This document shows, in pieces, positions 11,501 through 22,832 of a stretch of 64,000 nucleotides of DNA (position 1 is the first letter of the stretch; the number at the start of each line of letters is the position of its first letter). The notes under the pieces were generated by a model that did not search any database, was not told the DNA's origin, and saw only the letters and a program-made list of their open reading frames with translations. The translations under genes were made by a program, and so were the position numbers. This stretch comes from Trichomonas vaginalis G3 (taxonomy: Eukaryota > Parabasalia > Trichomonadida > Trichomonadidae), in NCBI RefSeq assembly GCF_026262505.1, contig NC_067207.1, forward strand, positions 7,532,082-7,596,081. Reading direction: 5' to 3'.

Positions 11501-11957
11501 TATTATTGGTAACATGGAAAGAAAACCAGAATGGCTACAAAAACATATATTTGGAAACGAGCTTATTCCATATGGACAAGCTCTGTTTGAAGAGCTTGAA
11601 CCGGAAACTCAGGAAAGAGTCATGCAAACAATACGCGAAGACTCAAATACAAACTATGACAAAATCTTTCTAGGATATAGGTTACCTGAGATGGGCGACC
11701 AGAGCCCAAAGGCAAAAAGGACATGGGAAATTTACAACATACTAGGTGAACATGAGGCAAAGATGCAACAACTTGAAGCAGAGGGCAAGTTACCAAAAGC
11801 GACACCAAAGAAGAAGAGAAGAGTAGAACAAAGTGAAAGTAGTGAAGAAGTAACTTCATCTAGTGAAAGTAGTGGCAATGAAGGAAAAAGAAGAGTTAAA
11901 AACTCAGTCAGGAAGAAAGTAAAGCTTGGTCCGAGTGGGTTCTATTATGACATATAA
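8527..11957 (+). pseudogene. Maverick large coiled-coil protein, frameshifted copy in unit 2
   Basis: Counterpart of the intact 1124-aa gene at 58602-61976. Single-base changes in short runs break it. A compensated pair near 9865 and 9919 puts about 18 codons of the Pro/Gln-rich region out of frame. Others are a lost C near 10175, an extra T near 10415 and a lost A near 10670. The last 416 codons, from 10707, are open. Positions 9670-9745 hold extra GGTYIPA-type repeats absent from the 10.26-kb elements. All lesions are in homopolymers or simple repeats, so sequencing error cannot be excluded. Confidence 0.8.
9669..9745 (+). repeat. 24-bp in-gene tandem repeat (GGTYIPA type)
   Basis: Four degenerate copies of a unit encoding (A/S)GGTYI(P/L)A lie just before the Pro/Gln-rich segment. 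The elements at 41449 and 53177 have only two. This length difference between otherwise near-identical copies marks the repeat as unstable. Confidence 0.7.
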
Positions 11958-11989
11958 ATCCAACTATTCTATATTTTTACCCATATGAA

Positions 11990-13597
11990 ATGTACGCCGC
12001 TCAGAATATAACGCCAACAGTTTTGGATGCCATGAATGGAAATGTTTCCGAATGGTATAACGAATGCGACAATGCCATTAGAAGGTCAGAAATAGTTCCT
12101 GGAACTTACGAATATACAACTGCTGTTTCTTATGGAAACGTAGGTGAGTTTGGAGAAGGTTCTTCAACAACAGTAGATATTGCTTGCGACAGGTTTCATA
12201 TTATTTCTATTGACAACTCTTTCTTATACGTGGAACAAGACATTGAAATAAAACCTTCTGCCAAGTTGTCTGAAAAGAAAGGTTGCAATGGAATTTTCTA
12301 TGTCGGATACCAATATGCTCCAGAAGTTTTCATGGGATATAAGATATATTCTAACTCTGACTTAGTTCAAACAGTAACATGGGCAAACTATGAATGGTTC
12401 GCTTTAAGAAACTCAGTACAACCACAAGCTAGAGAACAAACAGACCAGTATGCAACTATTGAGAAAATAAGAAGACTTGACCCTAACGTTCCAGGAGTTT
12501 ATGTTAACCTTTCTGGTTCAGATGGAACTGCTGCCACTAAAGTAAAACTGAAACTTAGAGTTCCTTTGTCATCTTTCCTCATCTTCAGGTTTTTAAGATA
12601 CTTGCCAAACTGGGCAGGAAAAATTTCTATCGAACTTACTCCAAGCAAAAATAACTTAGTCATTGCACCAACACAAGACCCATTCACTCTTACAGACGTA
12701 AAGGGAACAAATAAAACGTCATTCGCCGAATTTTGCAAAGACAAAGTTGACTTAGACTTTGGTTTCTCAAACCTCAACACTGAAGTAAACTATTATTTCA
12801 ATGCTGCTGGAGATGCTTGGGACCCAGTTAAGTTCACATGCGAAAAATTTGAATGCAAGAGAATAGAAAGCAGACTTGCAGTCTATATGTTGGACCCAGA
12901 TATTTCAAATGCTTTAGCTGCCAAATATATTGCAGTTCCACTTATGTTCCCTATACACCAAATATCTGTCAAAGACTTTGCAGGTGAAGTTGGAAACCAA
13001 AGTGCTGACCCAGGTGCAAGAACAGATATTGCCTTAACAACTGCAATGAAACATGCAGATACTATGTTTGTTCTTTTCAGACGAACTATAAATGACTATT
13101 CTTGTTTCTACAACCCTGGTATTAAATATCATATAAACATAGATGGCAAATATTATCCAAGAGAAGAATATTCTACAGTTGAGGATATGAGGTCATACAA
13201 CTTGACATTAGATGCTATGAACTTTAACAACAACTTCACAACAACCATTAACCCTGAAATGCAAAGTTCTATTATGCCATATGTGAAAGTATGGACCCAT
13301 ACAGGAGGTCAAAAAACTCAATATACAAATGGAGACCGTTCAAACTTTTGGCTTGGCATTCCATTTGCTGACTCAGAAGACTTTATGGGTGGTATTTCAA
13401 CTGTTGGTACAGTTCAAATACAATATACTGGTGACAGAGACGGTCCAGATGAATTGAAAGCAAAGAAGTTTACAAAACCAATAGCACTTTTCACGGAAGA
13501 TGCTCTTTTGAAAATTCGTTCGATGAAACCTGCTGGGGCTCCTCAGATTGGCATAACGACAGCTTCCATCGAGCAGATTTTGGCAGCAGGTCAGTAA
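11990..13597 (+). CDS. Probable major capsid protein (535 aa), copy 2
   Basis: Identical in length and, as far as I can read, in sequence to 295-1902. It is intact while the upstream coiled-coil gene and the downstream chimeric gene are broken. It starts 32 bp after the coiled-coil stop. The stubs at 46430-46843 and 58156-58569 preserve only its first 108 codons. Confidence 0.6.
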   Translation: MYAAQNITPTVLDAMNGNVSEWYNECDNAIRRSEIVPGTYEYTTAVSYGNVGEFGEGSSTTVDIACDRFHIISIDNSFLYVEQDIEIKPSAKLSEKKGCNGIFYVGYQYAPEVFMGYKIYSNSDLVQTVTWANYEWFALRNSVQPQAREQTDQYATIEKIRRLDPNVPGVYVNLSGSDGTAATKVKLKLRVPLSSFLIFRFLRYLPNWAGKISIELTPSKNNLVIAPTQDPFTLTDVKGTNKTSFAEFCKDKVDLDFGFSNLNTEVNYYFNAAGDAWDPVKFTCEKFECKRIESRLAVYMLDPDISNALAAKYIAVPLMFPIHQISVKDFAGEVGNQSADPGARTDIALTTAMKHADTMFVLFRRTINDYSCFYNPGIKYHINIDGKYYPREEYSTVEDMRSYNLTLDAMNFNNNFTTTINPEMQSSIMPYVKVWTHTGGQKTQYTNGDRSNFWLGIPFADSEDFMGGISTVGTVQIQYTGDRDGPDELKAKKFTKPIALFTEDALLKIRSMKPAGAPQIGITTASIEQILAAGQ

Positions 13598-13910
13598 GTT
13601 GTTCTTGAACTGACTTCTCTCCGTCAAATATTGACAGTACGCCAGTTTTGACATAATATTGTATTATAAACTTTCCTTTAGAAATATCTGTAAGTTTTGA
13701 AGTTATATTTTTGTCTGCTTCAAGAACTTTCACCATTTCAGTTATACCAACTTTCTTTGCTTTATGAAAATATTTAGGTTCAGCAAAGACTGCTATTCTA
13801 TAACATTTTCCATTGTTTGTGTAAAGAACTATTCTGTCAATGTATTTGTATTGTTTGTGTGTGTAAACTTTGTTTTGCTTCAATTCGAAGAGATATCTGA
13901 ATACGTCCAT
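13491..13910 (-). CDS. Maverick hypothetical protein, 139 aa, copy 2
   Basis: Same as 1796-2215. It is convergent with the capsid gene, with about 107 bp of overlap, and divergent from the 193-aa gene with only 18 bp between start codons. No family is recognised. Confidence 0.55.
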   Translation of the reverse strand: MDVFRYLFELKQNKVYTHKQYKYIDRIVLYTNNGKCYRIAVFAEPKYFHKAKKVGITEMVKVLEADKNITSKLTDISKGKFIIQYYVKTGVLSIFDGEKSVQEQLTDLLPKSARWKLSLCQSEEPQQVSSNEFSKEHLP

Positions 13911-13928
13911 CTTTTTATTCTAAGTAAA
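13911..13928. promoter_or_regulatory. Eighteen-bp bidirectional promoter with TCTA core
   Basis: The whole spacer between two divergent ATGs is CTTTTTATTCTAAGTAAA. The TTCTA core followed by an A-rich stretch recurs before other Maverick starts: 31374-31391, 44092-44109, 42590-42614 and 50706-50720. The copy at 2216-2233 is identical. No longer regulatory region is available unless it lies in the coding sequence. Confidence 0.5.
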
Positions 13929-14510
13929 ATGTCATTTCCGAAAAATAGAAGTGTAAGTGTTTCAAAAGGTTTAATGGCGGTGGCAGATGTGAAGTTAAAT
14001 TCACCAACTCAAACAAACAGTCAAAGTGTTGTTGTCAATGTCAAAGACAGAGATGTTGAAGTGGGGAAACCATACGAAGACGAAGATGGTATAACAATAG
14101 TTCCTGTAAAAGAACAACCAACATATCCTGAAGTTAGCAGAGACTTAAGTTCTGTTGCAGATATTCGAAACGACTACCAACAACTGAAAGACAAACTTAA
14201 AACTCAGGAGAAGATTTGTCAAGCTTTAAGTATAATGTTAAACTTGGTCGAACACAACCCTGTAAAAGTGAACTCATATGTCATTGCACCTCATGAAGTT
14301 TTGAAAGAACTATTGAAACTTTTGACAGAGGCAGACGATATAAACATCAAAGAAATAGAACCCGACATTAGTTGCTGTGGTGTTTCATATAATGTCATTG
14401 ACAAGATATACGTTATGAAAGGAGGTGAAACGTTGAACTTAAAATATAGTTTCCCAGACGTTATAAAAATATTTGACGACCACAACATTTCATTAAAATT
14501 TATTTGCTAA
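13929..14510 (+). CDS. Maverick hypothetical protein, 193 aa, copy 2
   Basis: Same as 2234-2815, with the start fixed by the shared bidirectional promoter. The stop is followed after 4 bp by the start of the minor-capsid-like gene, with GCTAAGTAA spanning the join. That copies the promoter motif inside the stop-codon region. Confidence 0.65.
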   Translation: MSFPKNRSVSVSKGLMAVADVKLNSPTQTNSQSVVVNVKDRDVEVGKPYEDEDGITIVPVKEQPTYPEVSRDLSSVADIRNDYQQLKDKLKTQEKICQALSIMLNLVEHNPVKVNSYVIAPHEVLKELLKLLTEADDINIKEIEPDISCCGVSYNVIDKIYVMKGGETLNLKYSFPDVIKIFDDHNISLKFIC

Positions 14511-14514
14511 GTAA

Positions 14515-15321
14515 ATGGCAGAAGACATAATGGTTTATACTATTACGACTAAAAACCCTGAGTCATATAATTCTATAACAACAAACTTACAAAGTCCTCA
14601 AGGACGATATTGTAAACTAACCTTAAACACAATGACGACTAAAGCCTGTTTTGCTCTTTTGACACCAGAAGACTTTATTGTTGTGAATGGTAAAAAATAC
14701 TCCTTTGAAGATACTTACTCAGATATACCACCAACAGGTTTTGTTGACTTATTTAATACTTTAAGGACGGGTGTAACATGTGCTGCAACTAGAGCAGGTT
14801 TCATTATGTTTGGATGTCCGACTGAGTTTACTATAAACGATATGAGTTATAATACAAAACTTATATCTGGTTTTTACTACCAACAGTTTCCTATAACAGG
14901 AAAAGGTGTCATACAAGGAATGTCTGTTCCATTGACTTTAAGCACACCAATCTTATATATTGTTTCAAACTTAGGTTCAAAGTGTTATTCGAATGTCGAC
15001 AGAAACTATTATGACCAAAAGATACTTATGCGTATAAACAATACTTTCTCTGCTGGTTTGCCTATTGTTCATTCGAATGCAGAGTTTTCAGCTTTAGTAA
15101 ACTCAAACACTTTAGCAAACATAAACTTAACCTTAGTTGACGCAAACTTTGTTCCTGTAAAACTTTTATGTCCTATGTATTTGTCAATGACGGCAGAAAG
15201 TTTCGAATTGGAAGATGCAACTGGTGAAAGTATTGTATTACAAGAACAACTTCAACAACAAATAGCTCAAGAACAACAAATGCAACAAATGGAACAAATG
15301 GAACAACAAGCTCAAGAATAA
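14515..15321 (+). CDS. Possible minor capsid (penton-like) protein, 268 aa
   Basis: The intact copy of the gene broken at 2820-3615. Residues 1-235 are beta-rich and lack charged helices. The body ends with NLTLVDANFVPVKLLC and then MYLSMTAE, the strand-turn-strand end seen in single jelly-roll penton proteins. Residues 236-268 are a Gln/Met/Glu tail (QQMQQMEQMEQQAQ). Size and position two genes after the capsid gene fit a Polinton minor capsid protein, but this is recognition by eye and not by a diagnostic motif. A non-capsid virion protein is the main alternative. Confidence 0.4.
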   Translation: MAEDIMVYTITTKNPESYNSITTNLQSPQGRYCKLTLNTMTTKACFALLTPEDFIVVNGKKYSFEDTYSDIPPTGFVDLFNTLRTGVTCAATRAGFIMFGCPTEFTINDMSYNTKLISGFYYQQFPITGKGVIQGMSVPLTLSTPILYIVSNLGSKCYSNVDRNYYDQKILMRINNTFSAGLPIVHSNAEFSALVNSNTLANINLTLVDANFVPVKLLCPMYLSMTAESFELEDATGESIVLQEQLQQQIAQEQQMQQMEQMEQQAQE

Positions 15322-15351
15322 AAAAATATTTTTTTTTATTTTTATAAAAAA

Positions 15352-18300
15352 ATGTACAGAATAGATGTTTCAGATTTTTATGACTTCCAAGCATTCAGAA
15401 ATATGTGTCCATTTCGAGACTATAACAAAGCAGTCGAGAATTTGAAACGTTTAGTCATTTATGTTGACTCTGCCCCAGAATGTTATGTCATGAAAGAATG
15501 GGATGTTGTCTTTAACAAACCAAGAGCAACAATAGTGTCTGAACAAGAATGTAGACAGAAACTTAAGAAAATAAAAGTTGTACAAGTTGGAAGGAAGATG
15601 TTAGATGCTTGGGATATCTTATTGTCAAAGTTAGAAGATTTTTCAGTTCGAGGTATAAAGTTCTATACACCATCTCCAAACTTCTATTCTATCTTCACTG
15701 GATATAAATACGAACAAGTAGAATGGACTTTCAAAGTTAACGCTCCAGAGGATCATAATAAGACAAAGTTACTTGTTGTTGTTGAGTTCGCCGCCAATCA
15801 TAAATCCAACTTAGGTACCGGTAATGTTACATATTCTTCCACAGTCCCCACACCAGTTATCGAGAGTGTTCAATACAACGATGGCAACGAAGTAATTTCA
15901 GGCAATCCATACACAGCCAAAATCATACTCGAAACAGGCTTAAATATTACAAAGACATATTATCTCTTTGCAACAGAAAGCGAAGCTTCCAACGCCTCTG
16001 CCACTAGCGTCAAAACATCACAAAATGTTAGCACTGCAACAGCCGTAGCAAGCACGAACAAGACAGAATGGACTTTCAAAGTTAACGCTCCAGAGGATCA
16101 TAATAAGACAAAGTTACTTGTTGTTGTTGAGTTCGCCGCCAATCATACATCCGAGTTAGGTACCGGCAATGTTACATATTCTGACACACTCTCCACACCA
16201 GTTATCGATAGAGTTCTTTACAACGATGGCAACGAAGTAATTTCAGGCAATTTATACTCAGCCAAAATCATACTCAAAAGTAACTTAACAATTACAAAGA
16301 CATATTATCTCTTTGCAACAGAAAGCAACGCTTCCAGCGCCTCTGTCACTAGCGTCAAAACATCACAAAATGTTAGCACTGCAACAGCCGTAGCAAGCAC
16401 GAACAAGACAGAATGGACTTTCAAAGTTAACGCTCCAGAGGATCATAATAAGACAAAGTTACTTGTTGTTGTTGAGTTCGCCGCCAATCATACATCCGAG
16501 TTAGGTACCGGCAATGTTACATATTCTGACACACTCTCCACACCAGTTATCGATAGAGTTCTTTACAACGATGGCAACGAAGTAATTTCAGGCAATTTAT
16601 ACTCAGCCAAAATCATACTCAAAAATAACTTAACAATTACAAAGACATATTATCTCTTTGCAACAGAAAGCAACGCTTCCAGCGCCTCTGTCACTAGCGT
16701 CAAAACATCACAAAATGTTAGCACTGCAACAGCCGTAGCAAGCACGAACAAGACAGAATGGACTTTCAAAGTTAACGCTCCAGAGGATCATAATAAGACA
16801 AAGTTACTTGTTGTTGTTGAGTTCGCCGCCAATCATACATCCGAGTTAGGTACCGGCAATGTTACATATTCTGACACACTCTCCACACCAGTTATCGATA
16901 GAGTTCTTTACAACGATGGCAACGAAGTAATTTCAGGCAATTTATACTCAGCCAAAATCATACTCAAAAATAACTTAACAATTACAAAGACATATTATCT
17001 CTTTGCAACAGAAAGCAACGCTTCCAGCGCCTCTGTCACTAGCGTCAAAACATCACAAAATGTTAGCACTGCAACAGCCGTAGCAAGCACGAACAAGACA
17101 GAATGGACTTTCAAAGTTAACGCTCCAGAGGATCATAATAAGACAAAGTTACTTGTTGTTGTTGAGTTCGCCGCCAATCATACATCCGAGTTAGGTACCG
17201 GCAATGTTACATATTCTGACACACTCTCCACACCAGTTATCGATAGAGTTCTTTACAACGATGGCAACGAAGTAATTTCAGGCAATTTATACTCAGCCAA
17301 AATCATACTCAAAAGTAACTTAACAATTACAAAGACATATTATCTCTTTGCAACAGAAAGCAACGCTTCCAGCGCCTCTGTCACTAGCGTCAAAACATCA
17401 CAAAATGTTAGCACTGCAACAGCCGTAGCAAGCACGAACAAGACAGAATGGACTTTCAAAGTTAACGCTCCAGAGGATCATAATAAGACAAAGTTACTTG
17501 TTGTTGTTGAGTTCGCCGCCAATCATACATCCGAGTTAGGTACCGGCAATGTTACATATTCTGACACACTCTCCACACCAGTTATCGATAGAGTTCTTTA
17601 CAACGATGGCAACGAAGTAATTTCAGGCAATTTATACTCAGCCAAAATCATACTCAAAAAACTTAACAATTACAAAGACATATTATCTCTTTGCAACAGA
17701 AAGCAACGCTTCCAGCGCCTCTGTCACTAGCGTCAAAACATCACAAAATGTTAGCACTGCAACAGCCGTAGCAAGCACGAACAAGACAGAATGGACTTTC
17801 AAAGTTAACGCTCCAGAGGATCATAATAAGACAAAGTTACTTGTTGTTGTTGAGTTCGCCGCCAATCATACATCCGAGTTAGGTACCGGCAATGTTACAT
17901 ATTCTGACACACTCTCCACACCAGTTATCGATAGAGTTCTTTACAACGATGGCAACGAAGTAATTTCAGGCAATTTATACTCAGCCAAAATCATACTCAA
18001 AAATAACTTAACAATTACAAAGACATATTATCTCTTTGCAACAGAAAGCAACGCTTCCAGCGCCTCTGTCACTAGCGTCAAAACATCACAAAATGTTAGC
18101 ACTGCAACAGCCGTAGCAAGCACGAACAAGACAGAATGGACTTTCAAAGTTAACGCTCCAGAGGATCATAATAAGACAAAGTTACTTGTTGTTGTTGAGT
18201 TCGCCGCCAATCATACATCCGAGTTAGGTACCGGCAATGTTACATATTCTGACACACTCTCCACACCAGTTATCGATAGAGTTCTTTACAACGATGGCAA

Positions 18301-21300
18301 CGAAGTAATTTCAGGCAATTTATACTCAGCCAAAATCATACTCAAAAATAACTTAACAATTACAAAGACATATTATCTCTTTGCAACAGAAAGCAACGCT
18401 TCCAGCGCCTCTGTCACTAGCGTCAAAACATCACAAAATGTTAGCACTGCAACAGCCGTAGCAAGCACGAACAAGACAGAATGGACTTTCAAAGTTAACG
18501 CTCCAGAGGATCATAATAAGACAAAGTTACTTGTTGTTGTTGAGTTCGCCGCCAATCATACATCCGAGTTAGGTACCGGCAATGTTACATATTCTGACAC
18601 ACTCTCCACACCAGTTATCGATAGAGTTCTTTACAACGATGGCAACGAAGTAATTTCAGGCAATTTATACTCAGCCAAAATCATACTCAAAAATAACTTA
18701 ACAATTACAAAGACATATTATCTCTTTGCAACAGAAAGCAACGCTTCCAGCGCCTCTGTCACTAGCGTCAAAACATCACAAAATGTTAGCACTGCAACAG
18801 CCGTAGCAAGCACGAACAAGACAGAATGGACTTTCAAAGTTAACGCTCCAGAGGATCATAATAAGACAAAGTTACTTGTTGTTGTTGAGTTCGCCGCCAA
18901 TCATACATCCGAGTTAGGTACCGGCAATGTTACATATTCTGACACACTCTCCACACCAGTTATCGATAGAGTTCTTTACAACGATGGCAACGAAGTAATT
19001 TCAGGCAATTTATACTCAGCCAAAATCATACTCAAAAATAACTTAACAATTACAAAGACATATTATCTCTTTGCAACAGAAAGCAACGCTTCCAGCGCCT
19101 CTGTCACTAGCGTCAAAACATCACAAAATGTTAGCACTGCAACAGCCGTAGCAAGCACGAACAAGACAGAATGGACTTTCAAAGTTAACGCTCCAGAGGA
19201 TCATAATAAGACAAAGTTACTTGTTGTTGTTGAGTTCGCCGCCAATCATACATCCGAGTTAGGTACCGGCAATGTTACATATTCTGACACACTCTCCACA
19301 CCAGTTATCGATAGAGTTCTTTACAACGATGGCAACGAAGTAATTTCAGGCAATTTATACTCAGCCAAAATCATACTCAAAAATAACTTAACAATTACAA
19401 AGACATATTATCTCTTTGCAACAGAAAGCAACGCTTCCAGCGCCTCTGTCACTAGCGTCAAAACATCACAAAATGTTAGCACTGCAACAGCCGTAGCAAG
19501 CACGAACAAGACAGAATGGACTTTCAAAGTTAACGCTCCAGAGGATCATAATAAGACAAAGTTACTTGTTGTTGTTGAGTTCGCCGCCAATCATACATCC
19601 GAGTTAGGTACCGGCAATGTTACATATTCTGACACACTCTCCACACCAGTTATCGATAGAGTTCTTTACAACGATGGCAACGAAGTAATTTCAGGCAATT
19701 TATACTCAGCCAAAATCATACTCAAAAATAACTTAACAATTACAAAGACATATTATCTCTTTGCAACAGAAAGCAACGCTTCCAGCGCCTCTGTCACTAG
19801 CGTCAAAACATCACAAAATGTTAGCACTGCAACAGCCGTAGCAAGCACGAACAAGACAGAATGGACTTTCAAAGTTAACGCTCCAGAGGATCATAATAAG
19901 ACAAAGTTACTTGTTGTTGTTGAGTTCGCCGCCAATCATACATCCGAGTTAGGTACCGGCAATGTTACATATTCTGACACACTCTCCACACCAGTTATCG
20001 ATAGAGTTCTTTACAACGATGGCAACGAAGTAATTTCAGGCAATTTATACTCAGCCAAAATCATACTCAAAAATAACTTAACAATTACAAAGACATATTA
20101 TCTCTTTGCAACAGAAAGCAACGCTTCCAGCGCCTCTGTCACTAGCGTCAAAACATCACAAAATGTTAGCACTGCAACAGCCGTAGCAAGCACGAACAAG
20201 ACAGAATGGACTTTCAAAGTTAACGCTCCAGAGGATCATAATAAGACAAAGTTACTTGTTGTTGTTGAGTTCGCCGCCAATCATACATCCGAGTTAGGTA
20301 CCGGCAATGTTACATATTCTGACACACTCTCCACACCAGTTATCGATAGAGTTCTTTACAACGATGGCAACGAAGTAATTTCAGGCAATTTATACTCAGC
20401 CAAAATCATACTCAAAATAACTTAACAATTACAAAGACATATTATCTCTTTGCAACAGAAAGCAACGCTTCCAGCGCCTCTGTCACTAGCGTCAAAACAT
20501 CACAAAATGTTAGCACTGCAACAGCCGTAGCAAGCACGAACAAGACAGAATGGACTTTCAAAGTTAACGCTCCAGAGGATCATAATAAGACAAAGTTACT
20601 TGTTGTTGTTGAGTTCGCCGCCAATCATACATCCGAGTTAGGTACCGGCAATGTTACATATTCTGACACACTCTCCACACCAGTTATCGATAGAGTTCTT
20701 TACAACGATGGCAACGAAGTAATTTCAGGCAATTTATACTCAGCCAAAATCATACTCAAAAGTAACTTAACAATTACAAAGACATATTATCTCTTTGCAA
20801 CAGAAAGCAACGCTTCCAGCGCCTCTGTCACTAGCGTCAAAACATCACAAAATGTTAGCACTGCAACAGCCGTAGCAAGCACGAACAAGACAGAATGGAC
20901 TTTCAAAGTTAACGCTCCAGAGGATCATAATAAGACAAAGTTACTTGTTGTTGTTGAGTTCGCCGCCAATCATACATCCGAGTTAGGTACCGGCAATGTT
21001 ACATATTCTGACACACTCTCCACACCAGTTATCGATAGAGTTCTTTACAACGATGGCAACGAAGTAATTTCAGGCAATTTATACTCAGCCAAAATCATAC
21101 TCAAAAATAACTTAACAATTACAAAGACATATTATCTCTTTGCAACAGAAAGCAACGCTTCCAGCGCCTCTGTCACTAGCGTCAAAACATCACAAAATGT
21201 TAGCACTGCAACAGCCGTAGCAAGCACGAACAAGACAGAATGGACTTTCAAAGTTAACGCTCCAGAGGATCATAATAAGACAAAGTTACTTGTTGTTGTT

Positions 21301-22637
21301 GAGTTCGCCGCCAATCATACATCCGAGTTAGGTACCGGCAATGTTACATATTCTGACACACTCTCCACACCAGTTATCGATAGAGTTCTTTACAACGATG
21401 GCAACGAAGTAATTTCAGGCAATTTATACTCAGCCAAAATCATACTCAAAAATAACTTAACAATTACAAAGACATATTATCTCTTTGCAACAGAAAGCAA
21501 CGCTTCCAGCGCCTCTGTCACTAGCGTCAAAACATCACAAAATGTTAGCACTGCAACAGCCGTAGCAAGCACGAACAAGACAGAATGGACTTTCAAAGTT
21601 AACGCTCCAGAGGATCATAATAAGACAAAGTTACTTGTTGTTGTTGAGTTCGCCGCCAATCATACATCCGAGTTAGGTACCGGCAATGTTACATATTCTG
21701 ACACACTCTCCACACCAGTTATCGATAGAGTTCTTTACAACGATGGCAACGAAGTAATTTCAGGCAATTTATACTCAGCCAAAATCATACTCAAAATAAC
21801 TTAACAATTACAAAGACATATTATCTCTTTGCAACAGAAAGCAACGCTTCCAGCGCCTCTGTCACTAGCGTCAAAACATCACAAAATGTTAGCACTGCAA
21901 CAGCCGTAGCAAGCACGAACAAGACAGAATGGACTTTCAAAGTTAACGCTCCAGAGGATCATAATAAGACAAAGTTACTTGTTGTTGTTGAGTTCGCCGC
22001 CAATCATACATCCGAGTTAGGTACCGGCAATGTTACATATTCTCTTGGAAAGTCTCCATATTTATCTGCGCCAACTGTTGTTGCTGAAAATCATACAGGA
22101 CCATTCAAGGCCGGTGAATATATTCCAGTTAAAGTTACATTACAACACTTTGAGGCAAAGACAGGAAACTTCCAATATAGATTCTATGCAGATCAGAAAT
22201 GGATAGATCTCCCAGACGACAATGTAACTGAAGTAGAAACCCCATCTGCAATTAAGAAATTACATGCCGACGAAGGCAAAACATATCTACTCAACATTCC
22301 AGCTCCAAAGTATGAAGATATCAAAGAAGATGGGAAAGTTAAACTTCAAATTAGGTTAGCTGGATCCAAAGATCAAGCTCAATCCAATATCATTGAAACA
22401 GAGGTTTCACTTCAGAAACAACAATACGTTGCACCAAGCCCTGATGATTCCAAGCCAACTCCAACACCTGAAAATAGTGGACTTACTGGTGGACAGAAGG
22501 CTGGTATTGTTATTGGCGTTCTTCTTGCTGTTATCCTTATTATTCTCATCATCTACTTCGTTTTCTGCAGGAAACCATCTAAAGATAAATCATCATCTGA
22601 TATCCAAGATGATTCCGGCTCCGGTGTTAATGTGTAA
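15352..22637 (+). pseudogene. Chimeric gene: Maverick primase-like N-terminus fused to 18-repeat surface protein, copy 2
   Basis: The first 792 codons (to 17730) form one open frame: about 123 Maverick residues, then surface repeats. The frame is broken three times at the same spot of the repeat, CTCAAAAATAAC: two bases are lost near 17660 and one each near 20414 and 21792. After the array come a unique extracellular domain (22040-22440), a Pro-rich stalk, one membrane helix and a 26-residue cytoplasmic tail ending GVNV at 22637. Each 115-residue unit has seven N-glycosylation sequons (NKT, NHT, NVT, NLT, NAS, NVS, NKT), as expected for an ectodomain. No signal peptide survives. Compared with copy 1, the stalk has five extra residues (KDQAQ). 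Confidence 0.75.
15721..22040 (+). repeat. 345-bp coding tandem repeats, 18 units plus a partial
   Basis: The anchor GAATGGAC occurs at 15721, 16066, 16411, 16756, 17101, 17446, 17789, 18134, 18479, 18824, 19169, 19514, 19859, 20204, 20548, 20893, 21238, 21583 and 21927. Intervals are 345 bp except 343 at 17446 and 344 at 20204 and 21583. Units 2 to 18 are almost identical; the main variant is AAAAGTAAC against AAAAATAAC (Ser or Asn). The first unit resembles the copy 1 type. This pattern indicates recent expansion by unequal exchange. Confidence 0.97.
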
Positions 22638-22806
22638 TTTAATTTAATTAAGGATGTCAATTTGGAAGAAAAGTGAGAAAATTCCTAAAATGCTAAAAAT
22701 GAATTTTCCAAACGTACTTTTTTATCTCATTTTTTTTGATTTTGAAAAAAATTTGGAGAGAAGAACTCTTCGTTTTTGAATTTTGTCACGATGGTTTTAA
22801 AGTATA

Positions 22807-22832
22807 GGGTGTCCAAAGGTGTGTTTAGCACA
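22807..22832 (+). repeat. Mariner left terminal inverted repeat
   Basis: Twenty-six bases, GGGTGTCCAAAGGTGTG then TTTAGCACA. They pair with 25060-25085 with a single T/C difference. Confidence 0.93.

Larger units (their letters stand above)
8437..15720 (+). mobile_element. Maverick-derived segment, unit 2
   Basis: Begins with a TIR fragment (8437-8503) and carries the coiled-coil gene, capsid, 139-aa, 193-aa, minor-capsid-like and primase-like 5' end. It then breaks into host surface-gene repeats at about 15720. Compared with the 10.26-kb elements, the left end has lost the 300-aa gene and its regulatory DNA, so the TIR abuts the promoter of the coiled-coil gene. The methyltransferase, tail-fibre and integrase half of the element is absent. 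Confidence 0.85.

Noticed and set aside
15721-22040. A CRISPR-like array
   Set aside because: The regular 345-bp period is coding throughout (115 codons per unit), has no short repeat/spacer pattern and ends in a membrane anchor.
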